Below are positions 46,598 through 56,042 of a stretch of DNA of 64,000 bases, one piece after another (within the stretch, counting starts at the first letter, position 1; the number at the start of each line of letters is the position of its first letter). Source of the DNA: Alphaproteobacteria bacterium (lineage in GTDB: Bacteria > Pseudomonadota > Alphaproteobacteria > JAAEOK01). Where the stretch lies: positions 25,468 through 89,467 of the forward strand of contig JAAEOK010000061.1 in the NCBI GenBank assembly GCA_024244705.1, given 5' to 3'. Below the pieces are notes generated by a model. It was not told the origin of the DNA. It worked only from the letters and a program-made list of their open reading frames with translations, and did not search any database. Made by a program: the position numbers and the translations under genes.

Positions 46598-48571
46598 ATG
46601 TCCGAAATCCACGACGCGAGCCGCTCTACAGAATTCGACACCTTCCCTAAATTGTTGATTCGTAATGCGAAGGTTCGGGGCAATCGGCCCGCGAGCCGTG
46701 AAAAGCAATACGGTATTTGGCAGACCTGGACCTGGTCCGACGTCCTCGACGAAGTCCGCGCGATCGCTTGCGGGCTGGCCGCGATGGGCATGAAACGCGG
46801 CGATCGGCTCGCGATCATCGGCGACAATCGGCCCCAGCTTTATTGGACCATGGTTTCCGCGCAGGCGATCGGTGCCGTGCCGGTGCCGCTCTATCAGGAC
46901 TCCGTCGCCGAGGAGATGAAATTCGTCACCAACCATGCCGAGGTCCGGTTCGCCGTCGTCGAAGATCAGGAACAGGTCGACAAGTTGATCGAGATCAAGG
47001 CCGACCTGCCCCACTTGGAGGAAATCGTATATGCCGACACGCGCGGCATGCGGAACTACACGGCACCCAACCTGCACAGCATCGAGGCGCTCCAGGAAAA
47101 AGGCCGCGACTACCACCGCGACCATCCCGATTTCTTCGATGCCGAGGTTGCGAAAAGCAATGGCAAGGATACGGCGATCGTCCTTTACACCTCCGGCACG
47201 ACGGGACAGCCCAAGGGCGTTATTTTGAGCTTCGACAATGTTGTCATCACCGCTCAAAACGCGGTCGACCGCGAGGGTTTGCGCGAGGACGAGGAGGTCC
47301 TTGCCTACCTGCCGATGGCATGGGTCGGTGACAACATCTTTTCGCTCGCCCAGGCCTATTGCGCCGGGTTCTGCGTCAGTTGCCCGGAAAGCGCGGCGAC
47401 GGTGACCCATGATTTGCGTGAAATTGGGCCGACCTACTACTTCGCCCCGCCGCTCATCTACGAGCGGATCCTCACCAACGTGATGATCCGAATGGAAGAC
47501 GCGAGTTGGCTCAAGCGCAAGACATTCCACTATTTCATGGGAATCGCACGGCGCGTGGGAACGCGCATCCTCGACGGCGAATCGGTCGGTCTCGTCGACC
47601 GGTTGACCTACGCTCTCGGCAACATCCTGGTCTATGGCCCGCTCAAGAACACGCTCGGCTTCAGCCGCATCCGCATCGCCTATACGGCGGGCGAGGCGAT
47701 CGGACCCGACATTTTCGATTTTTTCCGCTCGCTCGGCATCAACATCAAACAGCTCTACGGGTCGACCGAGGCGTCGGTCTTCGTGACCATACAACCGAAC
47801 GGCGAGATCAAACCCGACACCGTCGGCACGCCGGCGCCGGACGTTGAATTGAAAATCGCCGAAAATGGCGAGGTCATGTTCCGCAGCCCCGGTGTCTTCC
47901 AAGCGTACTACAAAAACGAGGAAGCGACGCGGACCACGAAGACCGACGATGGTTGGGTCCATACCGGCGACGCCGGCATCATCGGAACCGATGGCCACCT
48001 CAAGATCATCGACCGCGCCAAGGATGTCGGCCGGCTCAACGACGGCACCATGTTCGCGCCCAAGTTCATCGAGAACAAGCTCAAGTTCTTCCCCAACGTG
48101 GCGGAAGTTGTGGCGTTCGGCGATGGGCGCGATTACGTCGCCGCCTTCATCAACATCGATCTCGAAGCCGTCGGCAACTGGTCCGAGCGCAGCGGCTACT
48201 CCTACGGCAGCTATCAGGAACTCGCCGCCAAGCCGGAGGTCTATGCGCTGATCGCGGGCCATATCGAACAGGTCAATGGCGACCTCGCCGCGGACCCTCA
48301 GCTGTTCGGCTCGCAGGTCCGACGGTTCCTGATCCTGCACAAGGCGCTCGATGCCGATGACGGCGAATTGACGCGGACCCGGAAGGTCCGCCGTTCGTTC
48401 ATCGCCGACAAATACGGCGTTCTGATCGACGCGCTCTATTCGGACAAGACCCACCAGGAGATCGAGACCGAGGTTACCTTCGAGGATGGCCGCAAAGGCG
48501 TGATCGGAGCCGATCTGCAGATCCGCGACGTCGCGATGGTCGAGGCCACGCCTTTGAAAAAGGCCAGCTAG
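46598..48571 (+). CDS. AMP-dependent acyl-CoA synthetase (long-chain FadD-like)
   Basis: A 657-residue ANL-superfamily ligase that activates a carboxylic acid via an acyl-adenylate to its CoA thioester. The P-loop is LYTSGTTGQPKG near residue 200, with LYGSTEAS, DGWVHTGDAG and the hinge IIDRAKDVGRLND; the C-terminal Lys is probably that in TRTRKVRRSF. The size and domain style match long-chain-type synthetases. It heads the ABC-importer operon, so it likely activates the imported acid. AGGGA precedes the ATG. Confidence 0.92.
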   Translation: MSEIHDASRSTEFDTFPKLLIRNAKVRGNRPASREKQYGIWQTWTWSDVLDEVRAIACGLAAMGMKRGDRLAIIGDNRPQLYWTMVSAQAIGAVPVPLYQDSVAEEMKFVTNHAEVRFAVVEDQEQVDKLIEIKADLPHLEEIVYADTRGMRNYTAPNLHSIEALQEKGRDYHRDHPDFFDAEVAKSNGKDTAIVLYTSGTTGQPKGVILSFDNVVITAQNAVDREGLREDEEVLAYLPMAWVGDNIFSLAQAYCAGFCVSCPESAATVTHDLREIGPTYYFAPPLIYERILTNVMIRMEDASWLKRKTFHYFMGIARRVGTRILDGESVGLVDRLTYALGNILVYGPLKNTLGFSRIRIAYTAGEAIGPDIFDFFRSLGINIKQLYGSTEASVFVTIQPNGEIKPDTVGTPAPDVELKIAENGEVMFRSPGVFQAYYKNEEATRTTKTDDGWVHTGDAGIIGTDGHLKIIDRAKDVGRLNDGTMFAPKFIENKLKFFPNVAEVVAFGDGRDYVAAFINIDLEAVGNWSERSGYSYGSYQELAAKPEVYALIAGHIEQVNGDLAADPQLFGSQVRRFLILHKALDADDGELTRTRKVRRSFIADKYGVLIDALYSDKTHQEIETEVTFEDGRKGVIGADLQIRDVAMVEATPLKKAS

Positions 48572-48584
48572 AGCCGCCGCGTCC

Positions 48585-49376
48585 ATGGCCAACGAACGTC
48601 ATATCGGCGACCCTATCCTGACGCTCGAGAACGTCAGCCTGTCGTTTGGTGGCGTTCGCGCTCTTTCCGATGTCAGCTTCGACGTTCGCGAACACGAAAT
48701 TCGCGCCATCATCGGGCCCAACGGCGCCGGCAAGACATCGATGCTGAATGTGATCAACGGGTTCTACCACCCGCAAGAGGGCGCGATCACGTTTCGCGGA
48801 CAGCGCCGGCATGACATGAACTCCCATGATACGGCGGTTCAGGGCATCGCCCGGACCTTCCAGAACGTCGCCCTGTTTCGCGGCATGAGCACGCTCGACA
48901 ACATCATGACCGGCCGCCTCCTCAAGATGAAATCGAATTTCCTTCTCGACGCCCTCTATATCGGCCCGGCGCTAAGGGAGGAATTGAAGCACCGCGAAAT
49001 CGTCGAACAGGTGATCGATTTTCTCGAAATTCAGGACATCCGGAAAACACCGGTCGGGCGCCTGCCTTACGGTTTGCAGAAACGAGTCGAATTGGGCCGT
49101 GCGCTGGCCGCCGAGCCCAACCTTCTTCTGCTCGATGAACCGATGGCCGGGATGAACGTCGAAGAGAAAGAGGACATGAGCCGTTTCATCATCGACGTCA
49201 ACGAGCAGTTCGGTACCACGATCGCCCTCATCGAACATGACATGGGCGTGGTCATGGACATTTCCGACCGCGTGGTGGTGCTTAACTATGGCCGCAAGCT
49301 GGCCGACGGCACCCCCGACGAGGTCAGCGGCAACACCGAAGTCATCGAGGCCTATCTCGGCGTCAGTCATGACTGA
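48585..49376 (+). CDS. livG: Branched-chain-type ABC transporter ATPase LivG
   Basis: A 263-residue ATPase of the HAAT importer family. Walker A is GPNGAGKTSM, the signature region is LPYGLQKRVELGRALA, and Walker B LLLLDEPMAGMN precedes the His switch IEHDMGVVM. BCA_ABC_TP_C-like C-terminal residues are present. It begins 13 bases after the acyl-CoA synthetase stop. The transported compound is probably an organic or aromatic acid, given the flanking CoA ligases, rather than leucine (inference). Confidence 0.93.
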   Translation: MANERHIGDPILTLENVSLSFGGVRALSDVSFDVREHEIRAIIGPNGAGKTSMLNVINGFYHPQEGAITFRGQRRHDMNSHDTAVQGIARTFQNVALFRGMSTLDNIMTGRLLKMKSNFLLDALYIGPALREELKHREIVEQVIDFLEIQDIRKTPVGRLPYGLQKRVELGRALAAEPNLLLLDEPMAGMNVEEKEDMSRFIIDVNEQFGTTIALIEHDMGVVMDISDRVVVLNYGRKLADGTPDEVSGNTEVIEAYLGVSHD

Positions 49377-49417
49377 CCGTTAGCGCCGCCGCGGCGAACG
49401 AAAGGAACCTAACCGGC

Positions 49418-50443
49418 ATGGAACGCGTCAACCGAATGTTCTCCGGCGAGACTTTGATCACGACGATCACCTTGGGGCTGCTCGTGATCGGCCTCACCGT
49501 CGTCCCGGCGATGCTGTCGATCCAGGACTTCGGCGAAACGACCAGCGGTCTCCTGTTCTATATCGAGGTCACCATCAACGGGCTGCTGTCGGGTGTGCTC
49601 TATTCACTGGTCGCGCTCGGCTTCGTGCTCATTTTCAAGGCCTCGGGGGTGTTCAATTTCGCCCAGGGCGCGATGGTGTTCTTCGCCGCCCTCACCGCCG
49701 TCCGGCTGATGGAGATGGGGTGGAGCCTGTGGCTCGCGATTCCGGCCACGCTCGCGGTGATGATCGTTTTGGCCTTCGCCATCGAGCGCTTGGTGCTGCG
49801 TCCCTTGGTGAACCAAGAGGCGATCATCATCTTCATGGCGACCATCGGGCTCAATTTCTTCATCGAGGGCTTGGCGCAGGGGGTCTGGGACAGCGAGGTC
49901 CATCCGCTCGACATCGGCATACCCGACCTGCCGGTGGAAGCCCTGTCCAACGCCACCGGGCTGTTCCTCACCCAGTTCGATTTGGCGACCGCGGCCATCG
50001 CCGGCGCCTTGGTCATCGTCCTCGCGATTTTCTTCCAGAAGACGCGCATCGGCCGCGCGCTGCGCGCCGTCGCCGACGACCATCAGGCCGCCCTGTCGGT
50101 CGGCATCCCGCTGCAGACGATCTGGGTCATCGTGTGGTCGGTGGCGGGGCTTGTCGCCCTGGTCGCGGGCCTCGCCTGGGGGACCAAGCTGGGGGTTCAG
50201 TTTTCCGTCGTCCTGGTCGCATTCAAGGCATTGCCGGTGCTGCTGATCGGCGGCTTTACCTCGGTCAGCGGCGCGATCGTCGGCGGGCTGATCATCGGCG
50301 CCGGTGAAAAGATCGCCGAGGTGTTCTACAGCCCGTTCATCGGTGGCGCGATCGAGAACTGGTTTCCCTACGTGCTGGCGATGATCTTTCTGCTGGTACG
50401 GCCGCAGGGACTGTTCGGCGAGAAGATCATTGAGCGAATCTAG
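49418..50443 (+). CDS. livH: Branched-chain-type ABC permease LivH
   Basis: A 341-residue inner-membrane permease with eight or nine hydrophobic helices. GLLSGVLYSLVALGFVLIFKASGVFNFAQGAM is the classic LivH opening (described here in part), and FKALPVLLIGGFTSVSGAIVGG is the conserved C-terminal part. It has a longer N-terminal segment of about 45 residues, including one extra hydrophobic helix, than E. coli LivH. AAAGGA precedes the ATG. Confidence 0.93.
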   Translation: MERVNRMFSGETLITTITLGLLVIGLTVVPAMLSIQDFGETTSGLLFYIEVTINGLLSGVLYSLVALGFVLIFKASGVFNFAQGAMVFFAALTAVRLMEMGWSLWLAIPATLAVMIVLAFAIERLVLRPLVNQEAIIIFMATIGLNFFIEGLAQGVWDSEVHPLDIGIPDLPVEALSNATGLFLTQFDLATAAIAGALVIVLAIFFQKTRIGRALRAVADDHQAALSVGIPLQTIWVIVWSVAGLVALVAGLAWGTKLGVQFSVVLVAFKALPVLLIGGFTSVSGAIVGGLIIGAGEKIAEVFYSPFIGGAIENWFPYVLAMIFLLVRPQGLFGEKIIERI

Positions 50444-50462
50444 GATCGCGAGGTTGTAAGAC

Positions 50463-51530
50463 ATGCTGTACCGCGAAGCAGGACAGTTCAAATCGAGCTA
50501 TCGGAGCGACCAGGCGATCTTTCCGATCTTCCAAGACAGGATCGGCGTGATCATCATCCTGCTGTTCGCTTTCCTGGTGATCCCGATGATCTCCAGCGAG
50601 TACATGCTGCGCTCGATCTTCATTCCCTTCCTGATCTTTTCGCTTGCGGCGATCGGCCTCAACATCCTGACCGGCTACGCCGGGCAATTATCGCTGGGGA
50701 CGGCCGGGTTCATGGCCGTCGGCGCCTTCGCCGCCTACAACCTGGTGATTCGCCTGGAGTGGATGAATTTCATTGTCGCCTTCGCCGTCGCCGGGGTGGT
50801 CGCGGCTGCGGTCGGCATCGTCTTCGGCCTGCCCAGCCTGCGTATCAAGGGGTTCTATCTCGCCGTCGTGACGCTGGCCGCCCAGTTCTTCATCGAATGG
50901 CTGTTTACGGCGGTCCCCTGGTTCACCAACTACAGTTCATCGGGCGTCATTAGCGCGCCGCCGCTGATCGCGTTCGGCTACGAATTCGAGAGTGCCCAAA
51001 GCCGCTACGTCCTGACCTTGGCGATCGTCGCCGTGTTGGCGCTGTTGGCGAAGAATATGGTGAGGACAACGACCGGGCGCGCGTGGATGGCGATTCGCGA
51101 CATGGACATCGCCGCCGAGATCATCGGCATCCGGCCGCTGTGGACGAAGCTGCAGGCTTTCGCCATCAGCTCGTTCTATTGCGGTGTCGCCGGCGCGTTG
51201 TGGGCCTTTGTCTATCTCGGCACGGTCGAACCGCAAGCGTTCGACATCAATCGCTCGTTTGAAATCCTGTTCATGATCATCATCGGCGGCCTCGGCAGCA
51301 TCCTCGGCTCGTTCCTCGGCGCGGCCTTCATCGTGCTGTTGCCGATCGCGCTCAACAATGCTGCGTCACTGTTTACCGGCAGCGGCCTACCCGCCGACAT
51401 TGTTACCAACTTCGAGTTGATCATATTCGGCCTGCTGATCATTTTCTTCCTCATCGTCGAGCCCCACGGGCTTGCGCGGTTGTGGCAGATCGGCAAGGAG
51501 AAATTGCGACTTTGGCCGTTCCCCTATTGA
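50463..51530 (+). CDS. livM: Branched-chain-type ABC permease LivM
   Basis: A 355-residue permease pairing with LivH. LNILTGYAGQLSLGTAGFMAVGA near residue 65 is the LivM hallmark, followed by LPSLRIKGFYLAVVTLA and the cytoplasmic coupling segment RAWMAIRDMDIAAEIIGI. About ten hydrophobic helices are present, ending IIFFLIVEPHGLARLW. It starts 19 bases after livH. Confidence 0.93.
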   Translation: MLYREAGQFKSSYRSDQAIFPIFQDRIGVIIILLFAFLVIPMISSEYMLRSIFIPFLIFSLAAIGLNILTGYAGQLSLGTAGFMAVGAFAAYNLVIRLEWMNFIVAFAVAGVVAAAVGIVFGLPSLRIKGFYLAVVTLAAQFFIEWLFTAVPWFTNYSSSGVISAPPLIAFGYEFESAQSRYVLTLAIVAVLALLAKNMVRTTTGRAWMAIRDMDIAAEIIGIRPLWTKLQAFAISSFYCGVAGALWAFVYLGTVEPQAFDINRSFEILFMIIIGGLGSILGSFLGAAFIVLLPIALNNAASLFTGSGLPADIVTNFELIIFGLLIIFFLIVEPHGLARLWQIGKEKLRLWPFPY

Positions 51531-51664
51531 TCGAAATGCGGGAGCGCCGGAAGAGAATTGCTGCGTTTTTATGGGAACATGGCGCGTCTTGCGGCTTCGT
51601 GCTAGGTTTCCCGCGTTTGAGAAGCGCAGCCCTTTAGCCGCGCAGACCAGGTTCTGGGAGGATT

Positions 51665-52999
51665 ATGATGAACGTCAAACAACTTGCACTGGGGGCGGTT
51701 GCCGCCGCGGTACTCGCTTCGCCTCTGACGGCGGAGAAGGTGTTCGCGGCCGGCGAACAATTCGTCCCGGTCACCCTCTACCGGACTGGCCCGTATGCCA
51801 ATACGGGCGAGCCGTTGATGGGTGGCTATATGGACTACATGCGCATGATCAATGCGCGTGACGGTGGTGTGAACGGGGTCAAACTCGTTTATGAAGAATG
51901 CGAGACCGGCTACAAGCCCGACCGCATGGTCGAATGTTATCAGCGCCTCAAGAATCAAGGCGAAACCGGCGCCGGCATGTTCAACCCGCTGGGCACCGGC
52001 CTGACCTATGCCGTCATCGAAGACGCGACCAAGGACAAGATACCGGTCATCACGATCGGCTATGGCCGCACCGATGCCACCGACGGCAGCGTGTGGAAGT
52101 ATGTCTTCCCGTTGATCACGAACTATTGGAGCCAGAACACGGCGAAGATCAAGTTTATCGGCCAGCGGGAAGGCGGCATGGAGAACCTCAAGGGCAAGAA
52201 GATCGCCTACGTGATCCATGACTCGGCTTATGGCAAGGAAACGCAGCCCGTCATCGCAGAGCAGGCCAAGAAATATGGCTTCGAGGTCAAGACCTTCCCG
52301 GTCGCCCATCCGGGCCTCGACCAGAAGGCCGTGTGGCTGCAGATCGCGCGCCAATACAAACCCGATTGGGTCATCCTCCGGGGCTGGGGCGTCATGAACC
52401 AGACCTCGATCAAAGAAGCGGCCCGTGTCGGCTTTCCGCGCGACAAGATCGTCGGCGTTTGGTGGAGCGGCTCGGAGCAGGACACGGTTCCGGCCGGCGC
52501 CGCCGCCGAGGGCTATATCAGCGCCAACTTCCATGGTCCGGGAACCGACTATCCGGTCATTCAAGACGTCCTGAAATACGTCCAGGATGCCGGCAAGGGT
52601 ACGGTCGACAAGAGCGAAGTCGGAACCATCATGTACAATCGTGGCGTCGTCTACGGCATCGTCAATATCGAGGCCATCCGGGTCGCTCAAGGAAAATTCG
52701 GCAACAAGCCGCTGACCGGCGAGCAGATTCAATGGGGCTTCGAGCATCTCGACTTCACCCCCGAACGGATCGCCGAATTGGGCGCGACGGGCCTGGTGCC
52801 GCCGTTCAAGACCTCGTGCTTCGATCATGAGGGCCAGGCACCGGTCAAGTTCCAGCAGTGGCAGGACGGCAAGTGGGTCGCCATTACCGATTGGATCGAG
52901 ACCGACCAGGCAATGGTTCGTCCGATGGTCGAAGCTTCGGCCAAGAAATACGCGGCCGAGAAGGGCATCACCCCGCGTAATTGCGCGACCGAGAACTAG
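51665..52999 (+). CDS. Periplasmic substrate-binding protein of HAAT importer
   Basis: A 444-residue solute-binding protein with a Sec signal peptide (hydrophobic core about 7-22, cleavage near VFAAGEQ). The type I periplasmic fold (Peripla_BP_6) is seen in TLYRTGPYANTGEPLMGGYMDY, YEECETGYKPD and KKIAYVIHDSAYGKE. GGGAGG precedes two consecutive ATGs (51665 and 51668). It lies 134 bases after livM; being downstream it may have its own promoter. The ligand is probably an aromatic or other carboxylic acid (inference). Confidence 0.92.
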   Translation: MMNVKQLALGAVAAAVLASPLTAEKVFAAGEQFVPVTLYRTGPYANTGEPLMGGYMDYMRMINARDGGVNGVKLVYEECETGYKPDRMVECYQRLKNQGETGAGMFNPLGTGLTYAVIEDATKDKIPVITIGYGRTDATDGSVWKYVFPLITNYWSQNTAKIKFIGQREGGMENLKGKKIAYVIHDSAYGKETQPVIAEQAKKYGFEVKTFPVAHPGLDQKAVWLQIARQYKPDWVILRGWGVMNQTSIKEAARVGFPRDKIVGVWWSGSEQDTVPAGAAAEGYISANFHGPGTDYPVIQDVLKYVQDAGKGTVDKSEVGTIMYNRGVVYGIVNIEAIRVAQGKFGNKPLTGEQIQWGFEHLDFTPERIAELGATGLVPPFKTSCFDHEGQAPVKFQQWQDGKWVAITDWIETDQAMVRPMVEASAKKYAAEKGITPRNCATEN

Positions 53000-53036
53000 G
53001 CCGTTCGAGCCGTCGCTCTGAACAAGGAGCAACGTC

Positions 53037-53849
53037 GTGAGCGAAAACGGGGCGCTGCTCAGCGTCAACAATATCGAGGTGATCTACGATCACGTCATAT
53101 TGGTGTTGAAGGGCGTCTCGCTCGAGGTTCCCGAGGGGGGCATCGCTGCCCTCCTCGGGGCCAACGGCGCCGGCAAGACCACAACCCTCAAGGCGGTGTC
53201 CAACCTGCTCCGGGCGGAGCGCGGCGACGTCACCAAGGGAACAATCGAATATCGGGGCGAGCGCGTCGATAAGCTCAGCCCCAACGAGCTCGTCAAGCGT
53301 GGCGTCATTCAGGTGATGGAGGGCCGCCACTGTTTCGAGCATCTGACCATCGAGGAAAACCTTCTCACCGGCGCTTATACCCGTTCCGACGGCCGTGCCG
53401 CGATCGAAGGAGACCTCGAGCTGGTCTATGGTTATTTCCCCCGGCTCAAGGAGCGGCGCACAGCGCAGGCCGGATATATTTCCGGCGGCGAACAGCAAAT
53501 GACGGCGATCGGCCGCGCCTTGATGTCGCGGCCCAAGATGATCCTCCTCGACGAACCGTCGATGGGGCTTGCGCCGCAGTTGGTCGAAGAGATCTTTGAG
53601 CGCGTCAAGGCGCTCAACGAGAAAGAAGGCGTCAGCTTTTTGCTCGCCGAGCAGAACACGAACATCGCCCTGCAATTCGCCAATTACGGCTATATTCTCG
53701 AGAATGGCCGCGTGGTGCTCGACGGAGAGGCCAGTTCGCTGCGCGAGAATCAGGACGTCAAGGAGTTCTATCTCGGCATCAGCACGTCGGGGCGTAAGAG
53801 CTATCGCGACGTCAAACACTACAAGCGGCGCAAGCGCTGGCTCGCCTGA
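53037..53849 (+). CDS. livF: Branched-chain-type ABC transporter ATPase LivF
   Basis: A 270-residue second ATPase of the importer. Walker A is GANGAGKTTT, the signature YISGGEQQMTAIGRAL, and Walker B MILLDEPSMGLAP. It has an unusually basic C-terminal tail (KSYRDVKHYKRRKRW) that is longer than in LivF of E. coli. The start is GTG, preceded by AAGGAG at ideal spacing. Confidence 0.93.
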   Translation: MSENGALLSVNNIEVIYDHVILVLKGVSLEVPEGGIAALLGANGAGKTTTLKAVSNLLRAERGDVTKGTIEYRGERVDKLSPNELVKRGVIQVMEGRHCFEHLTIEENLLTGAYTRSDGRAAIEGDLELVYGYFPRLKERRTAQAGYISGGEQQMTAIGRALMSRPKMILLDEPSMGLAPQLVEEIFERVKALNEKEGVSFLLAEQNTNIALQFANYGYILENGRVVLDGEASSLRENQDVKEFYLGISTSGRKSYRDVKHYKRRKRWLA

Positions 53850-53927
53850 TCCCGATCGACCCGGCCCGACCGCCTGGCGGGTGATATCGTGTCGCGCTCC
53901 GCGCCAATTCGATAGGACGATCAAGAA

Positions 53928-55172
53928 ATGGCGAACGGGGACTATTACAACGATCTCGAAATCCGCGATCCGGCCGCGCGCGAACGGCAGCAATTTGCCG
54001 AATTCGGTGAAATCTTCACCGCCGGACGCGAGCGCGCGAGCGCCCTGGCGGCGCTGCTGAAGGATATCGATCCGCGCGATGTCACCAACCGCGATCAGCT
54101 CGCCGGTCTTCCGGTAACCCGCAAGAGCGAGCTCGTCGATTTACAGAAATCCGACCTGCCGTTCGGCGGCTTTACCGCGGTACAGCCGGGCGATCTGGCG
54201 CGCATCTTCTGCTCGCCGGGCCCGATCTTCGATCCCGAAGGCAAGCGGGCGGACTATTGGCGCGTCGCCCAGGCCCTATTCGCCGCCGATTTCCGGCCCG
54301 GCGAGGTGGTCCACAATTGCTACGCCTATCATCTCACGCCGGCCGGCTCGATGATGGAAACCGGAGCCCACGCGTTGGGCTGCGCCGTGGTGCCGGGCGG
54401 CGTCGGCAACACCGAGCTACAGGTCGCGGCGATCCAAGACATCCGGCCTGCCGGATATGCCGGAACCCCATCGTTCCTCAAGATTGTTCTCGAAAAGGGC
54501 AAGGAGATGGGCGCGGACCTATCCTCTCTGACCAAATCGCTGGTCGGCGCCGAACCCCTGCCGCCGAGCCTGCGCAAGGATATCGAGGCCTTCGGCGTCC
54601 GCTGCCGTCAGATCTATGCCTCGGCGGATCTCGGCAATATGGCATTCGAATCCGAGGCTCTCGACGGCATGATCGTCGCCGAGGGAATCATCATGGAGAT
54701 TGTCCGCCCCGGCACCGGCGATCCGGTCGCCGAGGGTGAGGTCGGCGAGATTGTCGTCACCGCGCTATGCCCCGAATACCCGTTGCTGCGCTTCGGCACC
54801 GGCGACATGTCAGCGACGTTGACGGGGCCCAGCCCATGCGGGCGGACCAACATGCGGATCAAGGGGTGGATGGGGCGTGCCGACCAGTCGACCAAGGTCA
54901 AGGGCATGTTCGTCCGTCCCGGCATGATCGCCGACATCGCCAGACGTCATCCGGAGATCCTCAAGGCCCGACTCGAAGTCGACCGCGACGACGTCACCGA
55001 CAAGATGACCCTGTCCTGCGAGGTCGCCGACGGCGGCGAGGGCTTGGTTCCGGCGATAACCGAAAGTCTGCAGGCGGTAACCAAGATGAAGGGCGTGGTG
55101 ACGTTGTGCGAGCCCGGCAGCCTGCCCAATGACGGCAAGGTCATCGACGACGTCCGCAAGTTCGACGAATAG
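53928..55172 (+). CDS. PaaK-like AMP-binding ligase with altered P-loop
   Basis: A 414-residue protein of the phenylacetate-CoA ligase family. Overall layout fits: RPGEVVHNCYAYHLTPAG, then ALGCAVVPGGVGNTE, RQIYASADLGNM, and the C-terminal PaaK domain. The usual P-loop SSGTTG is replaced by CSPGPIFDPEG (about 96-106), and YGxxE becomes YASAD. It may be a specialised acyl-CoA ligase or have lost activity. It closes the transport operon before a strong terminator. Confidence 0.83.
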   Translation: MANGDYYNDLEIRDPAARERQQFAEFGEIFTAGRERASALAALLKDIDPRDVTNRDQLAGLPVTRKSELVDLQKSDLPFGGFTAVQPGDLARIFCSPGPIFDPEGKRADYWRVAQALFAADFRPGEVVHNCYAYHLTPAGSMMETGAHALGCAVVPGGVGNTELQVAAIQDIRPAGYAGTPSFLKIVLEKGKEMGADLSSLTKSLVGAEPLPPSLRKDIEAFGVRCRQIYASADLGNMAFESEALDGMIVAEGIIMEIVRPGTGDPVAEGEVGEIVVTALCPEYPLLRFGTGDMSATLTGPSPCGRTNMRIKGWMGRADQSTKVKGMFVRPGMIADIARRHPEILKARLEVDRDDVTDKMTLSCEVADGGEGLVPAITESLQAVTKMKGVVTLCEPGSLPNDGKVIDDVRKFDE

Positions 55173-55323
55173 AGCGCTAAGGCGGGCAGATTCCTTATTT
55201 CCGCCACAATTGGGGCGCCCCGGCGCCTCAATCGGACGGCCTAATGGAAGCCATAGACAGTTTTCCTTCTTTGGGCATCGTCTATTAGCCTCCAACGCAG
55301 CCGACATGGGCTGAAATCTCTCA

Positions 55324-55359
55324 CGGTCCGCGACACTTGCCCGCGGACCGCTTTTTTTT
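55324..55359 (+). terminator. Rho-independent terminator of transport operon
   Basis: CGGTCCGCG pairs perfectly with CGCGGACCG (9-bp stem, 9-base loop) followed by C and eight T. It sits 150 bases after the PaaK-like stop and just upstream of ccmA, so it insulates ccm from the upstream operon. Confidence 0.9.
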
Positions 55360-55415
55360 GTGCGGCGCGTGGGATAGGTTGCCCCGACACCGGCTCGCGC
55401 GGCAGATCTTCGCAC

Positions 55416-56042
55416 ATGACCACTTTTTCCGGCCACGGCCTGACCTGTATTCGCGGCGAGCGCCTCGTCTTCGAGGGTCTCACTTTTGCCGTCGACGCGG
55501 GATCGGTGTTGTTCCTTACCGGGCCGAACGGCAGCGGCAAGACGAGCCTGATGCGATTGATGGCCGGCTTGGCACGGCCGGCGGTCGGCACCCTGACCTG
55601 GGACGGAGCGCCGGTCGACGACGACCCCGACGGCCATCGCGCACGGCTGCGCTATCTCGGTCATGAGAACGCGGTGAAGCCGGCGCTGACGGTCGGCGAT
55701 GACCTCGAATTCTGGTGCCGCTGGCGGGGCGGCGTGCCCGATAGCGCTCCCGAGACGGCCCAGCGATTGGCGCTCGACCATCTGTGGGAGACGCCGTGCC
55801 GGTTCCTGTCCGCCGGTCAGCGCCGCCGTCTTGCTCTCGCCCGCCTCATCACCGTGCCCGCCTCCTTGTGGCTGCTCGACGAGCCCGCCGTCGGCCTCGA
55901 TCATGAGTCGCTGATTACGCTCGAGACGCTTCTCGCCGGCCATTGCGCGTCCGGCGGATGCGCGGTCGTCGCCACCCATCAGGAGCTGTCGGTGCCAGGT
56001 GCCGATCGCCTCGACTTCGCGGCCGTCGCGGGCGCGCCATGA
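55416..56042 (+). CDS. ccmA: Heme exporter ATPase CcmA
   Basis: A 208-residue ABC ATPase of System I cytochrome c maturation, which drives release of holo-CcmE. Walker A is GPNGSGKTSL near residue 38, the signature LSAGQRRRLALARL, and Walker B WLLDEPAVGLD. It is the first gene of ccmABCDEFGHI. Its stop overlaps ccmB by 4 bases (ATGA). Confidence 0.95.
   Translation: MTTFSGHGLTCIRGERLVFEGLTFAVDAGSVLFLTGPNGSGKTSLMRLMAGLARPAVGTLTWDGAPVDDDPDGHRARLRYLGHENAVKPALTVGDDLEFWCRWRGGVPDSAPETAQRLALDHLWETPCRFLSAGQRRRLALARLITVPASLWLLDEPAVGLDHESLITLETLLAGHCASGGCAVVATHQELSVPGADRLDFAAVAGAP

Noticed and set aside
46424..48592. 722-codon minus-strand frame opposite the acyl-CoA synthetase
   Set aside because: The plus-strand protein has complete ANL motifs; the antisense frame is a composition artefact with no recognisable domain.
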